64,000 nt of DNA from assembly GCF_900142605.1 (NCBI RefSeq), contig NZ_FRBL01000002.1, positions 124,001-188,000 on the forward strand. The letters run 5' to 3'. The position numbers were made by a program, and so were the translations under genes. The stretch is from Chitinophaga jiangningensis (GTDB lineage: Bacteria; Bacteroidota; Bacteroidia; Chitinophagales; Chitinophagaceae). This document shows positions 43,361 to 53,055 of this stretch, piece after piece. Position 1 is the first letter of the stretch. Each line of letters starts with the position of its first letter. The notes beneath the pieces were generated by a model. The model worked only from the letters and a program-made list of their open reading frames with translations. It ran no database searches and had not been told where the DNA came from.

Positions 43361-44344
43361 ATGACAGCTGAAATCAGACACGACTGGACCAAAGAAGAGA
43401 TCCAGGCCATTTACGACCTCCCGCTGATGGAACTGGTATACCAGGCCGCCGGCGTACACCGCCGGTACCATGCCGCTGATGAAGTGCAGGTTTGTACTTT
43501 ATTATCCATTAAAACCGGTGGATGCCCGGAAGACTGCTCTTATTGCGGACAGGCAGCGCGCTACCATACCAACATTAAGGTACAGGCCCTCCTGCCGGTA
43601 GAAACGGTGATAGCCCACGCACAAAAAGCAAAAGACACCGGCTCCACCCGCTTCTGCATGGCCGCCGCCTGGAGAGAGGTACGGGATAACCGCGACTTCG
43701 ACAAAGTAATTGACATGGTGAAAGGGGTGAATGAACTGGGCATGGAAGTATGCTGTACTCTCGGTATGCTCACGGAGGAACAAGCCATCCGCCTGCAGGA
43801 AGCAGGCCTGCACGCCTACAACCACAACCTGGATACCTCCGAAGAATATTATAAAGAAATCATCTCTACCCGCAAATTCGATAACAGAATCAATACCATT
43901 AATAACGTCCGCAAAGCCGGTATTACCGTATGCTCCGGCGGCATCATCGGTTTGGGTGAAACCCATCACGACCGCATGGCCATGCTGCTCACACTGGCTA
44001 CCATGCCTAAGCATCCGGAATCTGTACCGGTAAATGCACTCGCAAGGGTAAAAGGAACACCGTTGGAAAATAACCCTAAGGTGGACATATGGGATATGGT
44101 CCGGATGATTGCAACAGCAAGAATTATTATGCCAGCCTCCGTAGTGAGACTTAGCGCAGGCCGCATCGAAATGACCGAAGCAGAACAAGCCTGGTGCTTT
44201 ATGGCAGGTGCCAACTCCATTTTCACCGGAGAACGTCAGACCTTACTGGTGACGCCAAATCCGGGTGTGGATGAAGATATGCAAATGTTGCAAACGCTGG
44301 GACTCAAACCTATGGAAGCCCGAAAAGAAGCACACTCCTGTTAA
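43361..44344 (+). CDS. bioB: Biotin synthase
   Basis: BioB inserts sulfur into dethiobiotin to give biotin, using radical SAM chemistry. The 327-residue protein has the radical-SAM cysteines Cys55, Cys59 and Cys62 in GGCPEDCSYCGQ, and the dethiobiotin/SAM region FCMAAAWREV. YNHNLDTSEEYY and CSGGIIGLGE are also present, as is the conserved arginine near the [2Fe-2S] cluster in VRLSAGRIEM. Length and order match E. coli BioB. No other bio gene is in the window. Co-transcription with the diiron-type protein and divergence from a MocR regulator are unusual contexts. AAGGAAG stands 9 bases before the ATG. Confidence 0.97.
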   Translation: MTAEIRHDWTKEEIQAIYDLPLMELVYQAAGVHRRYHAADEVQVCTLLSIKTGGCPEDCSYCGQAARYHTNIKVQALLPVETVIAHAQKAKDTGSTRFCMAAAWREVRDNRDFDKVIDMVKGVNELGMEVCCTLGMLTEEQAIRLQEAGLHAYNHNLDTSEEYYKEIISTRKFDNRINTINNVRKAGITVCSGGIIGLGETHHDRMAMLLTLATMPKHPESVPVNALARVKGTPLENNPKVDIWDMVRMIATARIIMPASVVRLSAGRIEMTEAEQAWCFMAGANSIFTGERQTLLVTPNPGVDEDMQMLQTLGLKPMEARKEAHSC

Positions 44345-44366
44345 GGAGTTAAACCCTAAAAAGAAA

Positions 44367-44397
44367 ATCACCACTCGTCTGAGTGGTGATCTTTTTT
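44367..44397 (+). terminator. Rho-independent terminator of bioB
   Basis: ATCACCACTC (44367-44376) pairs with GAGTGGTGAT (44381-44390), loop GTCT, then CTTTTTT. Confidence 0.95.
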
Positions 44398-44419
44398 GCA
44401 ATTGTTCGAAAGCGATTGC

Positions 44420-44466
44420 CCGTGATGCCTTCGGCCTCACGGAGGAGGGGCCGCGCTGCGCGCAGC
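44420..44466. repeat. Hairpin with TTC loop and a short palindrome
   Basis: CCGTGATGCC (44420-44429) and GGCCTCACGG (44433-44442) pair apart from one mismatch. GCTGCGCGCAGC at 44455-44466 is a perfect palindrome. Both lie between the convergent bioB and PKD-like lipoprotein genes. Confidence 0.65.
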
Positions 44467-44490
44467 ATCCGCATTTAATAAAGGAGTACT

Positions 44491-46062
44491 CTACAGATTG
44501 ATATACTCAATATCCACTACCCTGCCGAAGCCACTAAATGTATAATAACTTGGATGGCTGGCAAGTTCCATATTCACAATATCTACCTTTCCTCCCATGG
44601 GGCCTTGCGCGGGATTGAACACCCCTACCATCAGGCCTACTACCGGTGGCTCGATCTGCGCCCGGTTATAATTTTGTGGCCTTAACAGATACGCTGCCCA
44701 GGAAGGCAATACGCAGTCCATTCCCGACTTCAGCATCGTTATCTCGGCGCCTGCGCCGAAGTCGCGCAGCAGCCATTGCTTCTTAGCATCCATATCATAG
44801 GCATACAGCTTTTCCTTTACACTGTAGATCAGGAATCCGTAGCGGATATCCACTTCAAAATGATCAGCTGCTGCCAGCTCCGGAAGATTTACTTCTTCCA
44901 GTTTTTCAGCTGAAGTAGTACCACTGGTAGTAAGTGTAATGCGGGCAATAAACCTCTTATTGGCTGCGTCTTTCAGCACTGCCACTGCCTGGCCGCCGAA
45001 GGCTGCCGTGTGCGCCATATACACCAGATCCATATTTACATTATTGGGATCAAAACCACCCACTTTGGGCAGCAGCGCCGTCATATAACTGGTAGCAGCA
45101 CCGTAATGTTTCATAAAGCGCTTATTGTCCACATCATACACAATAGACAGCAGTTCCTGCATGTTTAACGGTACGGCCATATACGGAGAAATCTTAAATG
45201 TTTCCCCGGTATTGAGCCGGTTAATAGGAATACCAAAAACCTCCTTGTTTACAGAGTAGGATTTATACAACTGCCCTTCATAGTAAGCATAAGCCACACC
45301 AGCACCCTGACTGTGTACCCACAATGGATTGGAAGGGTATAAATTTGCCGTTTCGAAACGGAAAGAGTAACTCGGGTTCTTCCAGATTAACCCATTGGTG
45401 ATATTGATCTTCTCACCAGAAAATTCGGAACCCAGGTACAACCAGTATTTATAGCCTGTTTCAGCTACATTGACGCTTAAATTTGTCACGTTCAAATACC
45501 TTGGCTTTCCTTCAAGGGTCAAAGGTTTGCCACTCACCGGATCTTTGATTTTACTCAGCAGGTCCGTATGCCTGATCGGATATACGCCCAATTGTGCCAT
45601 ATCTTCTTCCCAAAATTGTACATTGGTTTTACCATCCACATCGGACATAAAGAACCAGCCTTTTTTGCCCAGGGCCCCTACTACGCTCATCACAAATTTT
45701 TTGGACCAGGTAATGCCGGTCGACTTCTCCTTTACCGTATAGTATACATTGTAGTAGCCTGCCTGTAAAGGTACTTCCACCGTGAGGTTACGGCTGGTAT
45801 CGAGCAGCCTGAATTTATTGTCGGTGGCATTGTCAATGGCCATCCATTCGTAGGTAAAGTGCCCGGCCACGGTATCCTGCGTAAAGGTCAGGTCCGGCCT
45901 GATTGGAACAATCGTCCCCAGCTTCACTACTACTGTATCAGGAATCCCCCTGATCTCCAGTGCATTTACTTCTTTGTACTCATAATTTCCCAAATCCTTT
46001 CTACAGGCAGCAAACAGCACTACCAGCGCAAGTAAGCCTATATATCGCATCATATTCGTCAT
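44491..46062 (-). CDS. PKD-like family surface lipoprotein
   Basis: The 523-residue protein has a lipoprotein signal (lipobox LFAAC, Cys20) and an N-terminal Ig/PKD-like domain (about 30-135) introduced by IRGIPDTVVVKLGTIVPI. A long region with beta-propeller-like strands follows (GKKGWFFMSDVDGKTN, ... LYAYDMDAKKQWLLRDF). It matches the PKD-like lipoprotein family encoded at the end of SusC-SusD-DUF4843 operons, where it is thought to help bind the substrate at the cell surface. No catalytic motif is seen. The start is 9 bases after the DUF4843 stop; internal ATGs at codons 4 and 5 are alternatives. Confidence 0.84.
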   Translation of the reverse strand: MTNMMRYIGLLALVVLFAACRKDLGNYEYKEVNALEIRGIPDTVVVKLGTIVPIRPDLTFTQDTVAGHFTYEWMAIDNATDNKFRLLDTSRNLTVEVPLQAGYYNVYYTVKEKSTGITWSKKFVMSVVGALGKKGWFFMSDVDGKTNVQFWEEDMAQLGVYPIRHTDLLSKIKDPVSGKPLTLEGKPRYLNVTNLSVNVAETGYKYWLYLGSEFSGEKINITNGLIWKNPSYSFRFETANLYPSNPLWVHSQGAGVAYAYYEGQLYKSYSVNKEVFGIPINRLNTGETFKISPYMAVPLNMQELLSIVYDVDNKRFMKHYGAATSYMTALLPKVGGFDPNNVNMDLVYMAHTAAFGGQAVAVLKDAANKRFIARITLTTSGTTSAEKLEEVNLPELAAADHFEVDIRYGFLIYSVKEKLYAYDMDAKKQWLLRDFGAGAEITMLKSGMDCVLPSWAAYLLRPQNYNRAQIEPPVVGLMVGVFNPAQGPMGGKVDIVNMELASHPSYYTFSGFGRVVDIEYINL

Positions 46063-46071
46063 GATTGTGTG

Positions 46072-46911
46072 TTATTTAATTAAAGTACCAAACGTAATAG
46101 GATCGCCATTTTCATCGGTATAGGTGCGGCCGTTTTGTTTTTCCACACCCAGCCACCAGTAAAGGTATTTGCACCAGGTGGCAATCTTATCCAACAGCTT
46201 GCCCTTGTCGGCCGTAGTGGTAGGTAACACTGTAAACTCTTTAGGGTCCATGCCAATCACCTGTGTCAGTAACAGCACCTTGGTACGCGAATACTTGCCG
46301 AGATAGTAAGGCACATAAGTCTTAAACCAGGGGTCCGACCACACGCCGGGCTCCCCGGTGATATCGTCCATATCAATAATATACTCTATGATATTGAGGG
46401 AGTCGCGGCCATTGTAACTCCGCTTCCACGGGAAATTGATACCAAAGTTTTCATTTGCTTTCAGGTGAAGCGCCAGCATAAGGGTATCTTTCTGAAAGTC
46501 CGGAGAGCGGTGAAATTTAATCAGTATAGAATCCCTGGTATTTTCCGCAGCAATCTTAAACGGCTTGTTCAGGAACTCAAAATGCACTCCTTCCTTCATG
46601 GTGGATGAATCTGCCACTTCTACGGTGTAGGTTCTGTCAGCTGAAGCTCTGCCACCCGTTGGCCGCACGTAAATCGCTATCACCGTATCTTTCACGCCTA
46701 ATGGCGTATAGCCGAGACTGATATACCGGCGACGGTAATTATCCATAATATCCGCGGAATTACTACCCGCAGCGTAATTGAATTTCTCCAGGAAATAAAT
46801 ATCATTTTTAGCAGTCTGATCATCATACAGATCAAGGCCCTGCTTTTCACAGGATACACCTGCTACCACTAATATTAGCGCAGCAATACTGCGGAAAATT
46901 TTATGTTGCAT
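46072..46911 (-). CDS. DUF4843 surface lipoprotein
   Basis: The 279-residue protein has a lipobox (VAGVSC, Cys21) and the sequence features of DUF4843: an opening NDIYFLEKFNY, strands IAIYVRPTGGRASADRTYTVEV, and SSTMKEGVHFEFL. It is the third gene of the SusC operon, 19 bases after susD. The domain has an Ig-like or calx-beta-like sandwich look and presumably assists ligand capture at the surface. The partner genes matter more for its function than its own sequence. Confidence 0.86.
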   Translation of the reverse strand: MQHKIFRSIAALILVVAGVSCEKQGLDLYDDQTAKNDIYFLEKFNYAAGSNSADIMDNYRRRYISLGYTPLGVKDTVIAIYVRPTGGRASADRTYTVEVADSSTMKEGVHFEFLNKPFKIAAENTRDSILIKFHRSPDFQKDTLMLALHLKANENFGINFPWKRSYNGRDSLNIIEYIIDMDDITGEPGVWSDPWFKTYVPYYLGKYSRTKVLLLTQVIGMDPKEFTVLPTTTADKGKLLDKIATWCKYLYWWLGVEKQNGRTYTDENGDPITFGTLIK

Positions 46912-46930
46912 TTACTAATATTTTAAAAGG

Positions 46931-48355
46931 TTATCTGACAGAGAGTTCTGATTCCGGAATCGGCGGCACATACAGGGCAGGTGTCATTTTCAAGCCGCTG
47001 TTGAAGTTGGCCGATGTAATGGTGGTCAGTTGCTTACGTTTGAAGTAATACCAGATCTGTCCTTCTCCATAAAACTCCTTTTGGTACTCTTTGGTAATTT
47101 CTGTTTCTACATCCGCGGTGGGCAGGAGGTCGACCGGTGTTTTCTGCCTGTTAGCCCTTACTTTGTTGAGGTAACCCAGTGCAGTAGCTTTATCCGGCTC
47201 ACACTCTGCAGCGATGTAATACATTTCACTCATGCGGATCAGCGGTACCAGATAGCGGTATTTGTAATAATCCTTACGAGCCGCATCTATGTATTTATAA
47301 AAGGTACGATAACTCACACCGGCGCTGTTCAGCTTCCAGTGCTGGGTATAGCGGTAATCCGCCTGGTTGCCTTCGTATACGGTTTCCAACAGTGTGGAAG
47401 TGCCCGCAGCAAGTATGCTATCCGGTGAGGCCTGGGGCGAAAACAGGTTGTTATAGGTTTGGTACATCCTCCCCGCATATACGCCAAATAAGACTTCTGA
47501 GCCAAAAATGCGGTCATTAAACCCTTCCGACTCCACTACGCTGCTATAGGTAGCCCATGGAAAAACCGGCTGGCCTATTGCTATTACTTCCTTCGCCTTC
47601 GCCAATGCAGCCGGCTTGTTGTTCCGATACAGCAATACGCGGGCCTGCAAAGCCTTTACTGCAATGAGGTTAAAGCGATAGTTATCCTTGCTGCCTTCAT
47701 CCCGGGAGCCTTTGGTAAGTACCGGGTCATTGGCCAGCAGCGTTTCTGCCATCTTCAAATCATCCAGCACACTATCCAACACCTGACGGGCAGGAATAAA
47801 CGGCACCACTTCCGAAGATAAGCTGCGGTAGTATGGTATTGCCTCTTTAAGGGAATCAGTAGTATAAGCATGTCCCCAAAAGCGTAGCACATCAAAATGC
47901 AGGAAGGCGCGTAATGCGTATGCCTGGCCCTTATACAGGTCACTTTTTTCAGGCGTTAAAATGGTGTTGTACTTATTGAGATTACTCAGCAACTCGTTGG
48001 CACCGGCAATACCGAGGTATAATTTCTGCCACATATTATCCAGTGTAACTTTAAAGCCTGATTCTGTGTAGTCGAACCTGCTCACCGGATAAGCCTTCAT
48101 GGTGGTATTAGCAATAACGTAGCGCTGAGCCATGATGTCCAACATGGTCATGGTCAGATTTTTACCATAGAGTTCATCGGCAGCCATCTTCATATAAATA
48201 CCGTTCAGGGCATCGGAGAAACCCTGTTCGTTGGAAAAGATCATTTCCTCCGTGAATTTATCTTCAGGTTTTACGTTCAGCCACTTTTTGCAGGAGCTCA
48301 ATGCCAATACCAGCAGGCAAAGGAGCGCTATTTTATATTTTCGTATATGCTTCAT
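46931..48355 (-). CDS. SusD/RagB-family nutrient-binding lipoprotein
   Basis: The 474-residue lipoprotein (lipobox LALSSC, Cys22) begins its mature part KKWLNVKPEDKFTEEMIFSNEQGF, the standard SusD opening. It contains TPR-like helices (YALRAFLHFDVLRFWGHAY) and the C-terminal RagB signature LVPLIRMSEMYYIAAEC with YLNKVRANRQ. SusD proteins lid the SusC channel outside the outer membrane and bind the oligomer to be imported. It is 12 bases after the SusC stop. Ligand unknown. Confidence 0.94.
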   Translation of the reverse strand: MKHIRKYKIALLCLLVLALSSCKKWLNVKPEDKFTEEMIFSNEQGFSDALNGIYMKMAADELYGKNLTMTMLDIMAQRYVIANTTMKAYPVSRFDYTESGFKVTLDNMWQKLYLGIAGANELLSNLNKYNTILTPEKSDLYKGQAYALRAFLHFDVLRFWGHAYTTDSLKEAIPYYRSLSSEVVPFIPARQVLDSVLDDLKMAETLLANDPVLTKGSRDEGSKDNYRFNLIAVKALQARVLLYRNNKPAALAKAKEVIAIGQPVFPWATYSSVVESEGFNDRIFGSEVLFGVYAGRMYQTYNNLFSPQASPDSILAAGTSTLLETVYEGNQADYRYTQHWKLNSAGVSYRTFYKYIDAARKDYYKYRYLVPLIRMSEMYYIAAECEPDKATALGYLNKVRANRQKTPVDLLPTADVETEITKEYQKEFYGEGQIWYYFKRKQLTTITSANFNSGLKMTPALYVPPIPESELSVR

Positions 48356-48367
48356 GCTGAAATGTAT

Positions 48368-51300
48368 TTATTGGAAGTTGGTGCTTAAACTAAATGAAAA
48401 TGATCTGGCGAAAGGATAATCGATTCCACGTTCGCGCCGGATGGTCGACAAACGGAAAACATCGTTCATGTATCCACTGAGTTTGAGATTAGTAAGTCGC
48501 AGTTTTGTTAACCATGGCTTATTACGGAAATCGTAACCAATGTTGAGCGATTCCAGCGTGACCGTATTTTCTGTCTGCACAAACCGGCTGCTCATCGGCG
48601 TAGAGGAGGTAATGGAAATAGATTTAAACTGCGAATAATCGCCCGGTTTTTTCCAGCGATCGTAGAATGCCCGTCTATCCTGGTTGTTTTCAATAATACT
48701 GCGGAAGCTGATATTTTCCACGTTATTATAAAGTGCGGTATTGAAGATATCCTGATCCACGATATACCGGAAATTCAGGTTTACCGTAAAGCCTTTCAAC
48801 AACAGATTACTACTGAATACCCCTTGCACCTTAGGCCTGGAATTACCTACTACTACCTGGTCTTTATAATCAAAATCCATCGTATGGGTACCATCTTTTT
48901 TTATGAAGATTTCACGGCCGGTGTTGGGATCGATGCCAGCGCTAGGCACGGCCCATATGTCATCCGGAGAAAAACCATCCATGTAGCGTGTTACTGAGTT
49001 GAGCTCACGCAGCTTTTCATTAATGCCATGCAATGCGCCACCCAGGCCCTGGTATGTTTGTTTATAGAAAGACCCCATAGCTCCCAGGGTCCAAACAATA
49101 TTTTTTTCGGGCTTGAATACCGGTGAAAAACGCACGGTGAACTCCGTTCCTTTAACGTCGAGAAAGCCGGCGTTATACGGGTAGTTGGACAGGCCGCTGG
49201 ACGATGGCAGGGATACGGCAATCACCAGTGGGTCTGTTAGTTTCTTGTACCAGTTTACCTGCAGGGTCAAACGGTTATCCATCAACGTTGCATCCATACC
49301 CACACTTGTTTGCAGGGTATTTTGCCATTCCAGATCCGGATTTCCTTTTGTAGAGATGAATACTCCCTGACCAAACACTGTATAGGAAGGCAGATAGTTA
49401 TACGTACTCACAGAGGTATAGGAGTTGAAATTCTGATTACCCGTTAACCCGATATTACCTCTCAGGCGCAGCTGATTAATCCAGGTATATTGTTTGAAAA
49501 ATGCTTCCTGATCCAGGTTCCAGGAGCCTCCTACGCTGTAATATGGGGAGTAGGGATTATTGGAACCGAAGGAGGTAGAACCATCGTAGCGGAAGGTGAT
49601 ATCCGCGTTGTACTTGCGGTTGTAGGAATAGTTCACAGAAGCCAGCAGTGCGTTGCGGCGTGACACGCGTTTAAGCGACACCGGTGTCCCATCTTCCTTA
49701 TACCCGAAAGCAAACTGCATGTTACCGTTGCTGGCGGTAGGGAAACCTTCCATGGCAAAGTCGGATGCCTGGTTGTTTTGCTCCTCTATTTCCGCGCGGG
49801 CATTAGCCGTAAGCGAACTTTTATCCCATACCTTAAACCAGGTAAGCATGGTATTGGCGGTATAGGAGAAGCCATCTTCGCGGGAGTAATCGAGGGTACC
49901 TTTCTTTTCAAAAATTAACTTGTTGAAGGCGGTGTTGAGTGGAGATACGAAACGTTCTGCCACTTTATTATTTTTCCTCAGTTGCAGGTTGGTAGTCCAA
50001 CGCAGTGAGTTGCTGAAGTCATAGGTAGCCTGAAGGTTATTGGTCACCACAAAAGTTTTGGTGCGATCAAAACTATTCAGGCTGGCATTATAAAAAGGGT
50101 TTGCTACCCGGATAGAGTCGAATTCGCCCCTGGATGGTATTACATCGAGGAAGGGTATATTTGCCGGCAGTTTACGGAAATACGGGTTTACGTTTACCCA
50201 CGTAGAGAAGGAACCGTAAGGAGATTCTGTTCCTTTTACTCCATTGATGTACAGGTTGTTGCTGAGATTGAATTTACCCGGGCGGTATACCAGGTTCAGT
50301 CTTGCACCGTAGTCATCTTTTCCGCTGCCGATCATGGTACCTTTTATACGGCGGTAGTTGGCGCTGGCGTCAAACATCAGGGTATTGGAACCTGCAGATG
50401 CGTAAATGGAATGGCGGTCGGAAACACCTGTTTGTAACGGTTGACTGAGCCAGTAGGTGTTCACGCCTCTTTCCACTTCCTGCAGTCGGCTGGAGTAGAG
50501 GCCATTGTAATACGCATAGAGGTCTTCTTTGGTATCAAAGCGACTGTCGGGCTGATACACGCCTGATTGCCTTTCAAACTCTAACTTTTCCCTGGCGTCC
50601 ATACGGTTATAGCTGCTCAGGTCCGGCATTTCCACCGTGAGGTCGTTGGTATACGAAAAGCGCGGCTGTCCGGGTTTAGGCATTACCGTTTCAATCACCA
50701 CTACCCCGTTGGAGGCGCGGCTACCGTACATGGCGGTGGAGGCGGCATCTTTGAGGATGGTCATGGAGGCGATGCGGTTGATATCCAGGTCCATTACCGT
50801 GCGAAGGTCTGTTTCAAAACCATTGAGGATAAAGAGTGGCTGATTGGGATCAGTAGAGAAGCGGTCGCGCAGCGCGTCTGTACTGATACTGGTTTGGCCA
50901 CGCAGTTCAATGGTAGGCAACACATTAGGGTTGCTACCTGCCAGGTTATTTTCCATGAGGAGAAAAGAAGGATCGAGGGAGCGGAGGCTTTGTACCACGT
51001 TGGTATTGCTGACGGTGCGCAGCATTTCGCCGGTGTAGGTGGCGGTGGCACCGGAGAAAGTTTTGGCGTTACGTGTAACCATCCCTGTTACCACCACATC
51101 TTTGAGGGATTCGCTGCCGCTGAGCAGTCGTATTTGAAGCGTACGGGCGTCCGTCACGCGTTTTTCCGTGGTCTGAAAGCCCAGGGAGGTAAACACTAGT
51201 ACATTACCAGGCGGCACTGCTATGCGGAACTGCCCCTGTTCGTTGGTGGCTGTTCCGGTGTTACTGCCTTTCACCCGCACGCTTACGCCTGGGATGGGTT

Positions 51301-51703
51301 GGCCGACTTCATTGAGCACCTGCCCGCTGATATGCAGCGCCGTATCGATCGGTGTGGTAATGAAAGCCGATACCATGGCAGGTTTTGGTTTTATGATCAC
51401 CGATTCGTTTTCTACCTGGAATAGCAGGTCCGTTTCGCGGAGCGTCAGCTGTAGCAGCTGGCGTACGTCCATAGCTTTTACATCCAGGGTAACATGCTTC
51501 GTTTTTTCGAGCCTGGCGGCGTCGATCACGAGGATGTTGAGTCCGGTTTGCTGGCGGATGGCCCTGAACACGGCCTTCACCGGCACGTCTTTCATTTTCA
51601 GCGTTACAAGTTGCCCGCTTGTGCGGGCGGATACCTGCAGCAAAGCGGCCAATAGCAGAACAGATGTTAACTTCATTGCTCTTAGCAGTTGGGATAAATA
51701 CAT
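48368..51703 (-). CDS. SusC/RagA-family TonB-linked receptor with STN domain
   Basis: The 1111-residue outer-membrane transporter starts with a signal peptide (LTSVLLLAALLQVSA). An STN (secretin/TonB short N-terminal) domain at about 30-105 includes VPVKAVFRAIRQQTGLNILV. A carboxypeptidase-regulatory-like domain (about 125-205), a plug with LRSLDPSFLLMENN and ASTAMYGSRASNGVVVIET, and a large barrel ending ARSFSFSLSTNFQ complete it. The STN domain normally touches a FecR anti-sigma factor, and such a gene lies just upstream, so the receptor should signal when loaded. Starts at 51703 or the ATG at 51676 are both possible. Confidence 0.95.
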   Translation of the reverse strand: MYLSQLLRAMKLTSVLLLAALLQVSARTSGQLVTLKMKDVPVKAVFRAIRQQTGLNILVIDAARLEKTKHVTLDVKAMDVRQLLQLTLRETDLLFQVENESVIIKPKPAMVSAFITTPIDTALHISGQVLNEVGQPIPGVSVRVKGSNTGTATNEQGQFRIAVPPGNVLVFTSLGFQTTEKRVTDARTLQIRLLSGSESLKDVVVTGMVTRNAKTFSGATATYTGEMLRTVSNTNVVQSLRSLDPSFLLMENNLAGSNPNVLPTIELRGQTSISTDALRDRFSTDPNQPLFILNGFETDLRTVMDLDINRIASMTILKDAASTAMYGSRASNGVVVIETVMPKPGQPRFSYTNDLTVEMPDLSSYNRMDAREKLEFERQSGVYQPDSRFDTKEDLYAYYNGLYSSRLQEVERGVNTYWLSQPLQTGVSDRHSIYASAGSNTLMFDASANYRRIKGTMIGSGKDDYGARLNLVYRPGKFNLSNNLYINGVKGTESPYGSFSTWVNVNPYFRKLPANIPFLDVIPSRGEFDSIRVANPFYNASLNSFDRTKTFVVTNNLQATYDFSNSLRWTTNLQLRKNNKVAERFVSPLNTAFNKLIFEKKGTLDYSREDGFSYTANTMLTWFKVWDKSSLTANARAEIEEQNNQASDFAMEGFPTASNGNMQFAFGYKEDGTPVSLKRVSRRNALLASVNYSYNRKYNADITFRYDGSTSFGSNNPYSPYYSVGGSWNLDQEAFFKQYTWINQLRLRGNIGLTGNQNFNSYTSVSTYNYLPSYTVFGQGVFISTKGNPDLEWQNTLQTSVGMDATLMDNRLTLQVNWYKKLTDPLVIAVSLPSSSGLSNYPYNAGFLDVKGTEFTVRFSPVFKPEKNIVWTLGAMGSFYKQTYQGLGGALHGINEKLRELNSVTRYMDGFSPDDIWAVPSAGIDPNTGREIFIKKDGTHTMDFDYKDQVVVGNSRPKVQGVFSSNLLLKGFTVNLNFRYIVDQDIFNTALYNNVENISFRSIIENNQDRRAFYDRWKKPGDYSQFKSISITSSTPMSSRFVQTENTVTLESLNIGYDFRNKPWLTKLRLTNLKLSGYMNDVFRLSTIRRERGIDYPFARSFSFSLSTNFQ

Positions 51704-51770
51704 ATATTTGCTTCGTTGTTTGGTTGATTAAAAAGGTTTAGCGGCCTTGTTTAAAGTCAAATAACATCCG

Positions 51771-51800
51771 GCTCCTGTTACCGCAGGAGCTTTTTGTTTT
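51771..51800. terminator. Hairpin with T-run between fecR-like and susC-like genes
   Basis: GCTCCTG (51771-51777) pairs with CAGGAGC (51784-51790) and is followed on the + strand by TTTTTGTTTT. On the minus strand, where the genes run, the T-run is on the wrong side, so it may be a leader structure instead. Confidence 0.5.
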
Positions 51801-51837
51801 TAGTTAGTTGGTTACTGTCTGTTTTAGGTTTAGATAA

Positions 51838-52977
51838 TTAGTTTGACGTCACGATTAGTTTTTTTCCTTCGATAATAAATTTCACGTCCGCATCAGCATT
51901 GGTTAATAAGTCCAGCACTTTCGACAGCGGCGTGTTTCTGGAGATCATCACCATATAGGTTTTATCACCCGGTGTGGTGTTGTATACCACTTCTACATCG
52001 TACCAGCGGGAAAATTGCCGCAGTATTTCCGGCAGGGTGGTATCATCGAAATAGAAGTTGCCTTCTTTCCAGGCGATGGCCTGTGCCACGTTACCATCAT
52101 TTAGCGTGATGCTGGTGTTGCCTTTGATAACTTCCTGTTGTCCGGGGCGCAATACCTTTTTAGCGGAAAGGGATTGCACCTGTACGGCGCCACTTACGAG
52201 TGTGGTGGTGATCTGTGCTTCGTCGGCGTAGCTGTTGATATTAAAGGCGGTGCCGAGTGCCTGTACTTCTACCGTTGACGTATGCACGATAAACGGCTGG
52301 GTGGCTTGTTGCGCTACGTCAAAGTAGGCTTCGCCCTGGAGTTCCACGCGGCGTTCCGGCCCGTCGAACCGGGTAGGATAACGCAGGTGGGAGTCGGCGT
52401 TGAGCCATGCGATGGTACCATCCGGCAGCATGACTTTATATTGCCTGCCTCTGGGTACGGTGAGTGTGTTGTAACTGGTAGTGGTGGCCTGTTCATAATT
52501 GAGCTGACCTTCTCCTACCTGTACCTGCAGGCCGTTTCCCAACAGGAGTACTCCCTGCCGGGTACTGTCCAGCTGTACACTGGAGCCATCGGCGAGCGTA
52601 AGTACCGCGCCGGTGCTGCCAGGACTGACCTCTGCAATGGAAGTCGCGGGCGCAGGTGTACGGTGTGTCAGCAGGTAAACACCGGCCGACAATAGCAGTG
52701 CCACGGCCGCAGCGGCGGCATAGCGGTACACCAGCCTAAATGGCTGTTTATGGTTGGTTCTTGATGGATGCAGTATATTGGTTAAAATGGCATCGGCCCG
52801 ATCCGGTGCAATGATGTGCGTTGTTTCCTGCAACTGCTCCCCCATTTCAGTAATCCATTCACTGATCAACTGATCATCCGTATCCCGGAGCAATGCCGCC
52901 AGTTCCTTTCTTTCCTGTTCGGTGGCTGTTTTTGAATAATACTTTTCAAAAAGTGCCCTGGTATTGGTTGTAGACAT
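51838..52977 (-). CDS. FecR-family anti-sigma factor
   Basis: The 379-residue inner-membrane regulator has a cytoplasmic N-terminal sigma-binding part (about 1-80), one transmembrane helix (about 84-105, RYAAAAAVALLLSAGVYLL), and the periplasmic FecR domain with TVPRGRQYKVMLPDGTIAWL and LQGEAYFDVAQ. A DUF4974 C-terminal domain (NFYFDDTTLPEILRQFSRWY) ends it. It holds the ECF sigma factor inactive until the STN domain of the partner SusC reports ligand. It lies 78 bases downstream of the sigma gene and 134 bases upstream of susC. Confidence 0.94.
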   Translation of the reverse strand: MSTTNTRALFEKYYSKTATEQERKELAALLRDTDDQLISEWITEMGEQLQETTHIIAPDRADAILTNILHPSRTNHKQPFRLVYRYAAAAAVALLLSAGVYLLTHRTPAPATSIAEVSPGSTGAVLTLADGSSVQLDSTRQGVLLLGNGLQVQVGEGQLNYEQATTTSYNTLTVPRGRQYKVMLPDGTIAWLNADSHLRYPTRFDGPERRVELQGEAYFDVAQQATQPFIVHTSTVEVQALGTAFNINSYADEAQITTTLVSGAVQVQSLSAKKVLRPGQQEVIKGNTSITLNDGNVAQAIAWKEGNFYFDDTTLPEILRQFSRWYDVEVVYNTTPGDKTYMVMISRNTPLSKVLDLLTNADADVKFIIEGKKLIVTSN

Positions 52978-53055
52978 AAATTAATTCGCATCAGAGCCGT
53001 CTGTTATAATAGACAACATCCACATTAAAAAAGGGGGAATGGCAATGGGAAAATT

